A DNA stretch of 64,000 bases, taken from assembly GCF_026151205.1 (NCBI RefSeq), contig NC_087072.1, positions 17,499,669 through 17,563,668 of the forward strand, given 5' to 3'. Under the pieces are notes generated by a model, which searched no databases, was not told the DNA's origin, and saw only the letters and a list, made by a program, of their open reading frames with translations. Below, piece by piece: positions 1 through 13,024 of this stretch; position 1 is the stretch's first letter; every line of letters begins with the position of its first letter. Made by a program: the position numbers and the translations under genes. This DNA is from Bolinopsis microptera. Lineage: Eukaryota; Ctenophora; Tentaculata; Lobata; Bolinopsidae.

Positions 1-2190
1 AGTCCCGAATAGCACTAGAACTGCTTAACCGTAGCGCGGGACCGAGGCAGCAATACAAATTTATTTGACTGTATAAAACTAGGTACTTATATATAAGTAG
101 CAGGGGAAACCTGTGAGTTACCCCCATAGTAGGAACTAGACGCAATGCAGGACAGTAATAGATAGTCCATTAGAACCTCCACACACCTATCATAGCCGGT
201 GGGGGAAACCAGGCAAGAAAGGAAACTAATTTGTTGCTGGAGAGCGCGGGGTGACCCACCCCCAACCCCCAGTCTCATATCTCACGGTCCATTGACTTGG
301 CCGGGTCTCTAAACGACCCGTACCCTCGCGCTCTCGGCTGCACGGCAACAGGACCTGTTAAACACCCAAACTGTTCAACACTACACACCATCACAGCGTG
401 AGTTACCCCTACTCCCAATTTTCTTCCTGGGTTCTGGAACTTCTAACTGTATGGTGAGGAAGTTTAACACAGGTTGCGAAATAATCACGTAGAATAACTT
501 TGCGGAGTTGAGAGATGACACCAAGAGCCGGCATGCACTAGCTTTAAACTAGCTTTAATTTTGTGGCTAAAAGAGAGGAGATGGAAGGGTATTGGAGGAG
601 TTTAACGCTTTGCAAGTACCGAACACAACTGTTATAAAGTATATATGACTTCTGGGCACTGAATTTCAATTGAGCATGGTTTGGTTCTTCAACATGTTTG
701 TCTAGACAAGTCTTGACTTCCAAAATGCTGTCTTTTTAGAAACATTTAATCTTAAAGCCATATTTCTGAACCACCTTTCTCATTCTGATAGAAAATCCAC
801 TTTATACTATACAAATCAATAAATCTACGTATTACTCTAACATACGTCATCACGAATCGGAACAATAGTCATAACTATACTTAATACTACTACTATAACT
901 ATACTACTACTAATATTTCAATCAGGAAGTTTCCAATTAAATACTACTAGTATGCTTATGATTATAGTTTCAATTAACACATTTTATAGATGATTTATTC
1001 ATTTATTCAATTGCATGCTATGTATTGTATTTCAGTATATCTTTACCCATAAAGGGTTTGACCGTTGGGAGCGGTATCAAAAAAAATTAAATACTATCGC
1101 TCAAACCCTGAATTCAATATCCTAGCCAAACTTTCCTGTACTAGTTAGTATGAACAACTTTAGGCGAGCTCGTATCTGGGACTGATCATAGTCTTAATGG
1201 GGCAATATATTGGATAAGTAAGGAGTTATCTCATGAAATTGTATTTAGTGCCTACTAACTTTCTATCTTTTTAAGTTCCTGTTTGCTTTCCGTTTCATCA
1301 GAATTATGTATCAGCCGTCTTAAGTAGTTGGCGTGTAAGTTCAGGCAAGCGAATAGCAAGGTATTACATCGTGAATAACTCTAATTTCAAGGTCATATGT
1401 TACAACTAGCTGCCATAATTCCTCCCAGAGTTGTGACGCCTGTAATAGCCCCTTTGTGCTAAGGACTGTGTGTGCCACTCTGTCATTTCATATTTTATAT
1501 CAAAGCAAAGGAAAAGTGCAACGTTAGCTACAAGACGAGTACTTATGTCTTTTGTGTGAACTTAAAGGAATTTTAATTTAGCTTAAATGGGGAGGTTTGT
1601 TTATTTCGTGCATTTTAATTCGTGGCCAAAGTTCACAATCCGTTTAGTTTTGCAACTTTTATTTTACAACTTTTGATTAAGAAAGAAGTTTTAAAATTTC
1701 TATTTATTCTATTTGTTCTACGAGTTGTGGCCGTATTTGGTTGTTGACAATAAATAATACGATACTAGGGTAAAGGTTTCCTTACTGTATCCGGCTTTTC
1801 ATTAACAATTGCAGTTAGGTTTAGCTTTGAAGTCAAAATTTTCAATAAAGTCGACTGGAGATGTTCAATCTTGTGTCAGAGTCAGACATTCTTGTCGTGC
1901 TTTAGAATACAAATATATCGTGCTAAGTAACAACTGGCACCTATTTCAAAACAACATGGACGATTTAGTCTGCAAATCTGATCTGGGTTCTAGGGTCTCC
2001 CTCAGAACTACTTTTAAACTACAGCACAAATGACAAACTCAACGAAGCAGAAACAGTGAACACTTTTCACGCTGGAGAACAACTCGCGTTAACAAAGCGA
2101 CAATGATTTAATGGAAAGAGAACCATACAACGAGCTCGAACGTGTAAACGTCAAATATAGTTCCTGTGGAGAAGTGAGGGTAGTGAAGTA
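1..2190. other. No gene recognised
   Basis: I see no exon with convincing protein similarity or paired splice sites on either strand here. Open frames are short (up to about 75 codons) and low in coding character. The stretch is mostly AT-rich single-copy-looking DNA, with a more GC-rich first 400 bases. A distant 5' or 3' untranslated exon cannot be excluded. Confidence 0.5.
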
Positions 2191-2199
2191 GGTGGCGCG

Positions 2200-2455
2200 T
2201 CCCTACAAGTTCCCTACAAAGTCCCTACAAAGTCCCTACAAAGTCCCTACAAGGTCCCTACAAGGTCCCTACAAGTTCCCTACAAGGTCCCTACAAGGTC
2301 CCTACAAGGTCCCTACAAAGTCCCTACAAGGTCCCTACAAGTTCCCTACAAGTTCCCTACAAGTTCCCTACAAAGTTCCTACAATTTCCTTACAAGTTCC
2401 CTACAAGGTCCCTACAAGGTCCTTACAAAGTCCCCACAACGTCCCTACAAGGTCC
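2200..2455. repeat. 11-bp minisatellite (GTCCCTACAAG-type)
   Basis: About 23 head-to-tail copies of an 11-base unit of the form CCCTACAAGGT, with variants AAAGT, AAGTT and AAGGT. Because 11 is not a multiple of three, the reading frame through it rotates, and the 91-codon open frame across it is a product of the repeat and not a gene. The copies are slightly diverged, so the array is not brand new. Confidence 0.93.
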
Positions 2456-2901
2456 GCACGACTCTAAAAGTACAGCCTGAAGAACTGTGACCAGGACCAC
2501 TGTCGTAAAGCTAAGACTAATAACCCTGCTGTTCGTGCTGTAGGCTTAGAATTTGACCACTATATTGAAAAACGCCTGTTAATAAAGAAAGCTAATGACC
2601 GTTGAGCAGTAGAATAGCTGTTTAGAGTTTATACGAGGTTGATGAGCTGAAGAGCAAAGGGGGCCGACAGTCCCCCGGGCCCGTGTAGACCCTGATCTGG
2701 TAGCTGTGTACAGGGGAGAGCACTGAGCAGTATAATAGTGGTCCTAACTACTGTTACTTTAACTCACTCCTACCTGCACTTCCACAAAAACAATCTGCCC
2801 AACACGACCTATGACTTGTAGTTGGAGGAATGAAAACGGAACTGGTCACGTGGGCTGCATATTTACAGGCCGTACCAAATGTCACGTGACTGTACGAATT
2901 T

Positions 2902-2939
2902 AGGGCGGTCAGACCGGGGCCGCTATGACCGCCCTAATT
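2902..2939. repeat. Short GC-rich hairpin
   Basis: TTAGGGCGGTCA is followed after about 14 bases by its exact complement TGACCGCCCTAA, giving a 12-bp stem with a GC-rich loop. A TCACGTGAC motif lies about 15 bases upstream. No T-run or gene end suggests a terminator; it may be the end of a small palindromic transposon. Confidence 0.7.
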
Positions 2940-3398
2940 ATTCATATAGTTTATTGTAACCAGATACCTACCTGTTTTACAATTACTGCAGGATAATGAT
3001 TGTTTAAAGGAGCTGACTGAGAAACGAACTTAAAAGCGTGCTCTACTGCACGTCAATTCATTAAACTACCCAAAATAATTTGATCTGTGATGAGTCTTAC
3101 GGTTGTAAGGTAATTAGGGAATATATTCAAGCTTCGAACGGTAACCTGCAAGGCTTGTTCATATTATTAGCATATATGATGAAGATGACCTGGAAGGCGA
3201 GTGGTCCGAGGGGACGGCTGTCACGGTGCAGGTCTATGACAGGGGCAGCTTGGTACATACTCACCTCGCTTCGATATAATCATATCTTTTTCTTTAGGGG
3301 TACAGACCACCGGACCCCGCTAATTATACTGGTACAGCTTAGACCAGAGCGCGGATCTGGCCCTCGGAGAGTTGTCAAACTGCCCGCTCCTGTAGTTA

Positions 3399-3476
3399 AT
3401 CACGTGACCTAACCAATCACGTGACATGGCTAGATCACGTGACGTATCAATCACGTGACGTGGCTAGATCACGTGA
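3399..3476. promoter_or_regulatory. Cluster of five TCACGTGA palindromes
   Basis: Five copies of TCACGTGA, an extended CACGTG E-box, lie within about 78 bases, several within a repeated context of GGCTAGATCACGTGA. In animals GTCACGTGAC is the core bound by bHLH-ZIP factors of the MITF/TFE and USF types. There is no recognised promoter beside it, so it could equally be a small tandem repeat that happens to carry the motif. The same palindrome recurs elsewhere in the window as part of repeats. Confidence 0.5.
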
Positions 3477-5479
3477 TCCTAATCGGAACATCCTCTCAAA
3501 ACGCCTTATCGCTGCGGATTAGACTCAGGGGCTACTGGAACGTCATGGGCCGATGCCTCGTTACCATTCTCTTCTATCAAATTACTACGTTTTGGTACTT
3601 TGCACGTGCCCGTACTCCGCTCTTTGACGCCCCCAATTTCCAACACGTCATTAGCCAACTTCAGGGAATATTTTGACAAAAATAGCCTAAAAATGTTCAG
3701 AGATAGAAGAGAAAGCGCCTCAAAGCCCCACTCTGGTCAGCTCGGAATCAAATTAGGGTAGTAATTTAGGGCTCGCAACATTTGAAACCAGCAATAGCAG
3801 GTCCTTTCTTGTTTGATTCTGGCCGACAAACGTGTGAGTAGGTTCGCTACCCCCGAAGTGAGGTGAGCGCTGACCGGGGTGCCTGGGTAGTCTAGGTTAG
3901 ACAGCAGGTGCAGGCTCTGGAGACCACTGGTTCCAGTCCTCCTGGCCTAACTCACCCCACCATTAGCGTACCAGCCCTCTCTGGTGGTACCTGGCCGACC
4001 TCCCCCTCCATACCCTAACTCTCGGATTACTCAAGTAATATATAACAACTTAAGTGTCAATTTGAAGTTATGTATTTTGCCTGTTTTTGTTACCATGGTG
4101 AAACATTTATTTAGTTGGTCACGACGCCGCGGTGCGAACCGTGAGATCCAAACCATCAGAACATTCTTCTATGGCATGGATCCTAAAATTACAACGAACT
4201 AGACTGTTCCGGCAGTACGGTTTCTGTGAGATCCCCTGTACTGCTTTGTCAATCATCGGCCTCACCGGCTACACATCCCTTCACCAGATGTACCAATCCT
4301 CTTTGCTGCATTAACCGAGAATTACCCGCTTCATCACGGTGTACGAGCTGTAGTGTTAAGCAGTACTAACTGTGGAGATGGCCTGCCAGCTTGATGTTTC
4401 CTAAATTTACCAGCTTTGTCTCTTCAGACTGAGAGTTGGAGCTGGTTAATATTACTACTGCACTTAATGTACGCTAATAACATACTTCACTCGGCATATG
4501 TTTTCAGCTTCACATCATTGTTGTACTTGTAGACGAACACAAAACTCAAAACAGCGTCACCGCAAGTGGTGTCGAATAGCATTGACATTACAAAACCTGG
4601 TGCCGTTCAAGTAGTCAAACATCAACATTTAACTTAGATAAAGGTTGTAAAACGACATCTAGATCTAAGAACTCGTCTATAATTGTATGAATGTGACGTG
4701 GTCTATATTATAATGGCTAAATGGGAAACTAACTTCTTAATCGATACTCATCTACGCAAAAAGGCAAGGAAAAAAAACGACCGACAAAAAAGAGCAAAAT
4801 TTGTGGTTCCTAGCTGGAGTCGGCAGTCATTTATGCGAACTTCTGCATGTGCCATTAGTTATACCACATCAAACTTTAACTAGCCTGTCTTCATCCAAAT
4901 TTATCGGCAATTCTATGCGTACATGCAGATCTTATGTCAATTCATTTTAATATCCACTGAACCATGGTTACTCCAGATAAAGACTAAATAAAGACTAGTG
5001 TTAAACTAGCTAGACTAAGTTAAACAGATTGGCCTGACACTCACCTATCTTGCTGAGTTAGTCCTGTGTGGGCGGAGTACGGTGGAGATAAGCCCGGAGA
5101 CACGTAATGACGACTCCAAAACAGCCAAAAGATGGGAGATATTTTGAAACGGAAATAAAATTAGAATGGACAAGTGAGAAACGGCACTACAAAAGGAAAT
5201 GAAGTTTAAACTCGAAATTCTAAACCTGAGCTACAGCCAAACTCAAAGCGATATCAAGAGTCGGCATCCAAAGTAAATGTAACCGAACAATCATTCGACA
5301 CGATCTGAGTTAGCGGAGAGACCAAGAGCCTATCATAGATTAAGGTATGAAACGTGAGGGGACTATGCCTATTGGTTTCATTATCACTCAGACCAGTGGT
5401 TTAGCCCGCCCTCAGACCCGCTAATCTGTCAACTGTCAAAAGAAATGAAGAAATATTGGTGGGGGACGTGGGGTGGTGA

Positions 5480-5502
5480 TGGGGGGGGGGGGGGGGGGGG
5501 GG
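5480..5502. repeat. Poly(G) run of about 22
   Basis: An uninterrupted run of about 22 G residues after a GGGGACGTGGGGTGG context. It is a mononucleotide microsatellite; length is likely unstable and may be affected by sequencing error. A similar G-run interrupts the LINE at 45,334. Confidence 0.9.
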
Positions 5503-8500
5503 ACGTACCTCATATTGACTGTGTGATGTCCGGGATCCGCTCTTGATCAGTTTGTGTGCCAACAGTCGTGAGCTACCACCAATAGCCTACTCAAATCCGA
5601 AATACTGCTAACAGTAAACGGAATCGGGAATAGGAACACTGCTTTAACAATTAAGCAACTTAGTAGAGGTTCGACACGCTGTCTCACTTTGCCCGGCATC
5701 CTGAATTGTGAACCCTCCAAATTAGAGGTTACTCGGGAGTGAGCTGACCTATCAGAAGACTTCCTCCTGTCACATGTCAGTCAACAGCCAATCAAACCTC
5801 CCTAATCTCCTCTCCCCAAAAACCGCCTATGGATCAAAAATAGAGAGTCATCATGTCGCGAGTTAAAGACTCTCCCGACAAATGGTGATCAATCAATTAT
5901 ACGAATGGTATTGACATATGTGCGGGCCGTATTGTCCTCTTGTTAACCGCCCCCTCCTTCACCTCCACAATCTATCCTTTCTTCCTCACATTTTCACTCA
6001 ACAGCTTTAGTTATACCATGGCACTTTTATCCGTTATCAAATGACTAAAAATGAACCAAAATAGTGGATATAAGGTGTCTGAAGGTTAGTGAACCGTGGC
6101 AAAACTATAATCACGTTAAGTGGACTAACTGAAGCTAGTGGCTGGTGGTAATAACTGGTGACAAATTGGGGCACATACCCTCTCCAGCAAACAAGGGAGG
6201 AGGAGGAGAATCTGGTGGGGGATGATCCTAGTGGTTGATTGGGATCATGCATGCTAACAGTTATGCTGCTACTTATAGTCATCGCCGACACAGAGATCCG
6301 TAGGGAGTTGAGGAGGTGGTTGAAAAATTTGGCGAAGACGAATCTATAAAATTTTAATGGAATGGTCATTAATGACGTTATGAAAGTTGACAATGTAGTA
6401 TGGTGTAAGAGCTCGATTAAGAAAACTCAAAACAATTATTTTTGGTAAAACTCTGATCATAATCCCCAGCGGCAATAATTGTCTCGAATATTTTAGTATA
6501 ATTTGTCTCGAAACCCTTGTCATCACTGAGCAATAAGCGGGAATCCTAGAACTGTCGCTTAATTCTCCCACACAGCACCCAATCAAGCACAGGGCTTCCT
6601 GCTCTTAGCCACTTGTAACCTTAGCTCCAATAATAATCTCAAAACTCAAAAGCACAATAACAGAATAATTGCTACATTTTAGATTTCTTGATTTCTATCT
6701 CCTCTACAGTCTACGCCGCTTCAAGGTGATAATATAACGGGAACAATAACTCTACGAACACTATACCAAAAACTATCTGCCTTATTCTCCGGAAAATTTA
6801 ATTTAAATTCAAGTTCGAGTCTGCTCTACAAGTACAACGAGTTCAACAATAAAAAACGCTACTCAAATATCAGGCGCTCTCCGCATGACGGAGGGTGGTC
6901 ATGCTCACCAAATGTCCGGTCATCCACAAATTGGTTTTATTTGTGGGTACCAGCCTCCGGGTACCACACCAGCGTCTTACCTGACTTTTCATCTCGCCAG
7001 TTGATAATTGTATTATCGACTCTGGTCATTGTATTTAAATTTAGTAAGACCTGAGATCAGCTGTTTAAAATCAGTGGAGTATGTTATCAACTCTGTTCTG
7101 TTGTGTTGAGTGATAAGTTTAACGACTTGCTTTTATTGATCTAACTATTTACTCGTCTCTACTATATCTTTGTTTATGAAGATTAGCTAAGAATAAAACC
7201 GTTCTAGAATACGTATCAACTAATCTAAGTGACCTGTGAGCCAGGGTCGCACAAACAACGAACATAAAACGCTTTACATCATTATCACCGAAGCAACATA
7301 GCGTTTTCGGATATTTAATAAGTTAAAACGAAAAAGGGTGGTTGTGAACGATACTGAAAATGCATATTCCGTCGAACGATCAATTTGTTTTGTTATTTAC
7401 TATTGGACCATGCAGCTCCAAACGACTTTGTATTTACAGACAAATTTTTTATGTTTTATATGTTGTATGTCATGGAGGCAGTATTAAACCGTAAAAGGAT
7501 CAAAAATAAATGGAACTTTGAACTGTGCTGATGGTTCACATATATTTAAAGAGTCACGCGTGTCTGGAAAACGCCTATGCACTATTGGGTAGATGGGTGT
7601 GTACTGTAAGTGTTGGCTAAGTTTATTATAAGAAATGCGGCCATGACCTCTTTAAAATCGTACCATCACGACTCACGAGAGGTCACCACTGGCAGTGTGT
7701 TCTTAAAACTACTAGACAATGGCAGAACGTATTACAAGTGCGGAGTCCGGACATACACCTCCTCTCACCCCAGTGATAGCATGCTCTTTGTCTCCTCCTG
7801 TTGAGGTGTTGTAGTTACTAGTGCTACTACTTGTTGCGAGACAATAGCTCTCTCACTTTGCGCGTGCGCCAACATCAGACCATTAGGCAGAAGGAGTATT
7901 GAAAAATAGTTCAATGTAACTCATAGACCACTGTTAAATGAAAACTCAGAGTTAGTTTGGGATATACCTACATTGGCAGTGTGCCTCTAGAGTACAGAGG
8001 TCTGTTCGGTTGCCTACAGGACCACTACTTGTCTAAAATTATTGATAATTATCAGTAATTACGGTGGACTATAGTTTAGAGCGTCTACTGCTCTACTGTT
8101 TTAAGCCAAATGACCGTTACAATTGAAGCAACATCAATCATTATCTAACTATAATAGTTTTGATCTCTTTATTTGGTGTTAACAAAAGTGCCATCGTTCA
8201 CGATTTTAATGAGTCTGACGTTGCGACTCTGAATTTAACTGAAACTGAGAATTCTAGAAAAATCTAGGGCAGTACTAAAGTAAACAAGCAAAAAAAAGAC
8301 TGAATAAGTGTAGTGTGAGTAGGAAGGTGAGTCGACTCCGCCAAGTTGTCGCTCATCCTGGACTCGCTCAGGAAATGCGATGGAGGCTGCCTCCTCGGAC
8401 CGCAACCCAATTATAATTAATCTTCGGCGCAATCAATCCGCTTAAACTAGATTTATCGTCGCTGCCTGATTGCACTGTTAATGAGATTACGAGATAATTG

Positions 8501-9232
8501 GTTGATGAAGGTGGGAGTTGGTGGTCTCGCTTTCAGGAACCAGGCCGGATGATATCAATCAGCCTCTCTGGGAACTAGCAGCCAGCGATTGGTATTGGGA
8601 GGGGTCCTCTCTCCTCGAGCCCATTTCCGGTACCAGCTCATTGATCCGCACAACCCGATCACGGTTTGAAATAGAAATATGCGAATCGTTGCCGTGTTGG
8701 TTACAGGAAGGCGGTTCGAACGAACTAGGACTAGTTGTGTTATCGTTAACGTATCACTTCCTCCTTCTTACCCAGAACCCATAGTAAGTTTAATAGGCAT
8801 TTTTGAAGTAAAATAATTTAGCCTGGTCATCAGTAAGACATTTTATTGATCTCACTTAGGAATTATCAACGATATTAAATGCAACCAATCTAATTTGGTG
8901 TAACAGCTGCAAATGAAAATGAAATAAAAATGCCAGGGTAACTACAGGGTGAGTTGGTTAACAGACTAAGCACTAAATCTAGGAAAACTATAGGTAAATA
9001 TTGTACCTATCTCTGGTAGTTGTATTACCAGCATTTGCAAGGAATCATTGAGCAATTTTCAAATAGCTTGCATAACAGAATAATACGAATTGTTACTATA
9101 ATTCACAACAAAATACTACAAATATCAAGAACAGAACATAGCCAACACCTTATTATATAACTTTTATAAGTTTAATAGAGTTTGTAAACGCAAAACATTC
9201 AAAACTTTAAAAAGACCCCATTTTTTGACGGA

Positions 9233-12036
9233 CTAGTCGTCAGTTACGTTTATAGACTCAGTGCTGATAGAGATAGTAAGTCCTAACTCCGACTCAGTAT
9301 CTACCCCTTCCTCCCTCCTCTCTCCTTCTCTCTCCGTACTGACGGGGATACTGACCGTCTTACTGACGGTCACTGTGGAGACGGCTGGTTTGCTGATAAC
9401 ACGACGTCTGATGGGGGTGTGGAGGATGGTGGTGTGGACCAGGTCATCTTGTGTAGGAGTAGGGACCTCCGCAAAGTTAACAGGAGTCCGGTCCACGTCC
9501 GTCCTGTTCAGGAAGCTGCTAGTTGGGGTGTGCATGTTGGTGGGGGTGTGCAGGTTGGTGGGGGTCGCGTCCAAACTTGCTGCGTACCGTGATAAATACC
9601 ACTGTGAGTGGTCAATGTTCCGAATGGGCGTTCGTAACTGGTCGATGCTCTGAATAGGCGGCTGTGATTGGTCAATGTTCTGAATAGGGGGATGTGATTG
9701 GTCGATGGAGTGGACTGGAGTGATGTGAGTTGAAGTGACATCACACTCTCCGGAACTGTGGGGAGGTGTTGTTACAGGGTAAGAAGTGTTGTAGGGTGTT
9801 ACCAGGGAAGGCGTTACCAGGGAAGGTGTTACGAGGGGTGTTACAAGGGATTGTGGGATCTGGGACCGGCGAATGATTGTAACATTTGGGACGTGCTCCG
9901 TGTGTGACATGTTGCTGCTCTGTGATACGGTACTATCGTTAGGATCCGTCAGCCCATGCTTTCCTGTCCTACCAGCCTCCACAGAACTTCTGAAGTCACC
10001 TGTGGTAAGATAACGGGTTATTTTGATATCACATACTTATTTATCTGCTAAATTTAAATGAAGCTGACACAAAGTCTGACTTTACTTAAAATAGTCGTTA
10101 GTCACACCTGCTGACCTAACTTATGTTTAACATCATCACAACCACAACCAGAAATATTATTATTACTATCTTGTTCTACCTGAAATTTTCAGATCAAGTT
10201 TAACGAGGCTGCATATGCCAAACCTTGGGTGTGACTAAAGACATTGAGTCAAGTTGCTGTTCGCCCGTTCGAACAGGACTTATGATTTAATGACTTTTGT
10301 CATGCTCGAAACACTGGGACACTACTTACCGGGGATGGATCGTTTCATTTTGGAGCTCATCACCAACTCCTCTCTCTCCTTAGAAGTAGTGACGGTTGAG
10401 CTTACAATGTGGCTCATGAGCTTTCCTTTAATCTCCCTCCGGTCCCTGAAAATAGTGTTACAGTGAATGGTTTGTAGGTCTAATTTGAAAACACTGTTAG
10501 TCGGAGCAGCTGATTGTTAGAATCTCACATGCTCCTACTGCTATGCTTGTAGGGGGTGCTGAATCCAGATCAGCGGACAATTATCTCTATAGTTGCAAAA
10601 GAACAATAGAGAGTGACCGCGTGTCAAGACACGTGTAGTAAGCAGCATGACACTTCGTCTTGTCGACCAATCACAAAATTGGTAACCTCGCTTGCTCTGC
10701 AAGATTTTGCAGCTATGTTGTCGGGCCCCTACCACGACGCACTTGGTTCGTGCGTGGTCCACGCCACTAAGGGGACAACTACTATCAGAAATAAGGGCCC
10801 TAACCACGTGGAGAATATGGATCTAGAAACACACGAACTGCAACCTAAAGACAACGAGAACACGTCATGTTAGAAATTTAGAACTGCTAGACAGCGGTGT
10901 TCGCTAGAATTCTACACAAATAATATTCGGAAACGTTAGAGTCGCTGGATGAAATTTAACATGAGGAGTACTCACTTGGCTGTGCTGGTGGAAGAGGCTG
11001 TGTTAGTGGAAGAGGTGGTGTCTGCTTCTCTCGTTATCTGAGGTAGAGGAGGAAAAAGGAGGTTGCTCGTTTTGAAGTCTGAGTCATCAAACATAGCACT
11101 GTCCAACCTCTGTTTCAGAGATCCTCTAGATTGGGGCATATCTCCGTCCACCTTGAAGACTATTTTGTCCCGAACTTGTAATCTGCTTACTCTGCGGAAA
11201 CTTAATTTTAATTTTAATAGTTACAAAAATAGATCATCAAACTTGAAATGTTCGATGTTTATTTAAGTACATATAATCGTGTTCCATTGGAAGAACGTGC
11301 AATATGAATAATCATGATAATGTTGTAATCATTATAATGTTCTGATACCAACTTTATTTCAGAAGCCGCACCTGTTATGCAGTTTGGTAGGAGTGCAGAC
11401 AGCCCAACCTTTATCCGGTATTAGAAACGGCAGACGAGACGGCACTTCTTTCACCAGCTGAAACGGAAATGATGTTAAACGATCTTAGAAGTCAGGGTCT
11501 TAAAAACTATCAGTTTCGAAACAAATGTGTACGAACTTTTGGACGTGAAAATGACTTGCAACAATGAAAGGATAATGAGGAACACTAGAATATATGCGAA
11601 ATGCGGGAGGTTAATTTTTTCGCACCTGAATGAAGCCAGTTTTGAGGAGGAATTGAACTCTGTATGTGTCTGATTTTACCTTGTCCACTCCGACAACTGT
11701 ACCTTCTTCAAACTTTTCATTGCTCCCACCTTCTCCCTTCTCTTTTACCGATTCTTTCTGCGTGAACTTAATGTTACAAACTCATTGTTTCTCTAGAGAA
11801 TTTCATGAATTGTAGCTTTCAGGATTTACATTTCGATACTAGCTATTGGTTTTATCAGAGAATGTGATTTGTATTTATATGTTAAATTTTCACCAAAAAG
11901 TTACAACACTATTTCATTTGAAACAACCAGAAAAAAGTCTCACCCCAAAGCAGCTGGAGTGATCGATATCAAAAAACTTTTTCACTCCTCCGTCAGTATT
12001 CCTAATCAAACACTTGTCCAAAACATCAAGCATCAT
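9233..12036 (-). CDS. Unrecognised multi-exon protein, Ser/Thr/Pro-rich C-terminal tail
   Basis: I do not recognise this protein. Six minus-strand exons join in frame with GT-AG borders: 12036-11944 (start MMLDVLDK), 11757-11626, 11457-11372, 11191-10976, 10445-10330 and 9999-9233 (stop), giving about 470 residues. Phases agree at every junction, which is the main evidence that it is real. Residues about 50-145 contain FEEGTVVGVDK, YRVQFLLKTG and VRDKIVFKVDG, a spacing reminiscent of small Tudor-like beta-barrels, but this is only a guess. From about residue 150 it is charged and low in complexity. The last exon carries repeated VTPSLVTP and an imperfect IDQSQPPIQN-type repeat (HSIDQSHPPIQN, IDQLRTPIRN), then a Thr/Pro-rich region: an intrinsically disordered tail. 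The first exon is the least certain; an in-frame stop just upstream supports its ATG. No signal peptide or membrane segment is seen. Confidence 0.72.
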
Positions 12037-12039
12037 GAT

Positions 12040-13020
12040 GGTGACAAATGTAAATCAACGATGTTATCACTATCAGCAAATGTAGGCAAAGTTATCAAAG
12101 TAACACTAATGTATTTTACCACAACTACAGCTTTAATACTGCTGCACACTAAACGAAGTACTAATCATATTACTATCAGTGTGTACTGATTGGCCTTCTA
12201 CATTGTACTCAAATAACAAGGTGTCTAATCACCGAGGACCATTTTTAATCAATTGGATCCTGTTTCACCTTTTTGCGAGCAATTAGCATCCGACTGATGA
12301 GATGATCACAGGTATAAACGAGATAGTGATCAGTCTTATCTCACGACACTGGTGTTAATTAGTTGAGGATATTATTGAGAGTTGGAGCGTTATTTTTCAA
12401 CTAAACGCAACTACTTGTGTTCATGAGGTGGTACACTAAAGTCTAATGAAGCTTGATGTTAAACTCATCGGCTAAACCTGATTAGAGGTTGATTCACGAT
12501 GTCAATCCTTCGCAGCTCGGTGAGGCACAGTGGTGCATCTCGCCGATCTACCGAAGGTGGTTGCGAGAAGCATTATTTGATGCGCGCGCGACCCAGTAGT
12601 GCATCGCGCTACAAATTAGAGGTTACTGTGCGGCGCTCAGCCTGTCATTCCGCCGAATCTTTATTCTGTATATGTTTATGAACAAAATAGCCTGGGGTCC
12701 CCAGGTAAAATTAGAAGTTCCTTATAGCCATGGTGAAACAAATGAGTTATACATGTTTACCCTATCAATTAGCCCATGTCACGGACTTGTGGTGCAACTA
12801 CAGTAACTTCTGAAATCCATGAGCGTCTAGTTGCAATACATGCACTTTTAGTCACAGTCAAAATTTCAAGCTAAATAAAACTGAACGAAGATTTTTAAAA
12901 ATTATCTTGTTTTCACGTTGATGCGACAATTATCATTAAACAATTCAACAAACAACAAATGAATGATGTCCCTACGTATAATTTATAATTGACGTGAACA
13001 TGAATCATGATTTATCACTC
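12040..13020. other. No gene recognised; contains repeat copy A
   Basis: Upstream flank of the minus-strand gene, so it may contain its promoter and 5' untranslated exon, but no promoter motif stands out. The part at 12,627-12,720 is a dispersed repeat described separately. Nothing else recognised. Confidence 0.5.
12627..12720. repeat. Dispersed repeat with GGCGCTCAGCCTGTCATTCC, copy A
   Basis: Shares GCGGCGCTCAGCCTGTCATT, ATCTTTATT, TATGTTTATGAACA and the perfect palindrome CCTGGGGTCCCCAGG with a second copy at 19,520-19,625, in the same order. Copy A is shorter between the blocks. It is likely a short non-autonomous transposon or an ancient SINE-like fragment; ends and target duplications were not resolved. 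Confidence 0.8.
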
Positions 13021-13024
13021 TACA

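Larger units (their letters stand above)
2471..9232. other. Long stretch without a recognised gene
   Basis: No exon chain was found on either strand. Notable contents are a short GC-rich hairpin near 2,902-2,939, a TCACGTGA cluster at 3,399-3,476 and a G homopolymer near 5,480-5,502. The open frames present (for example 3,080-3,412, 6,037-6,393 and 8,518-8,784) translate to sequence with no domain pattern I recognise and lack supporting splice context, so I treat them as chance. Confidence 0.5.

Noticed and set aside
2192-2467. 91-codon Lys/Pro/Tyr-rich frame
   Set aside because: Entirely made by the 11-bp minisatellite.
9261-9653. 130-codon plus-strand frame
   Set aside because: Antisense shadow of the last exon of the minus-strand gene, whose exon phases all agree.
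11869-12189. 106-codon plus-strand frame
   Set aside because: Overlaps the proposed first exon of the minus-strand gene and shows no domain; the minus-strand exon has a donor in the right phase.
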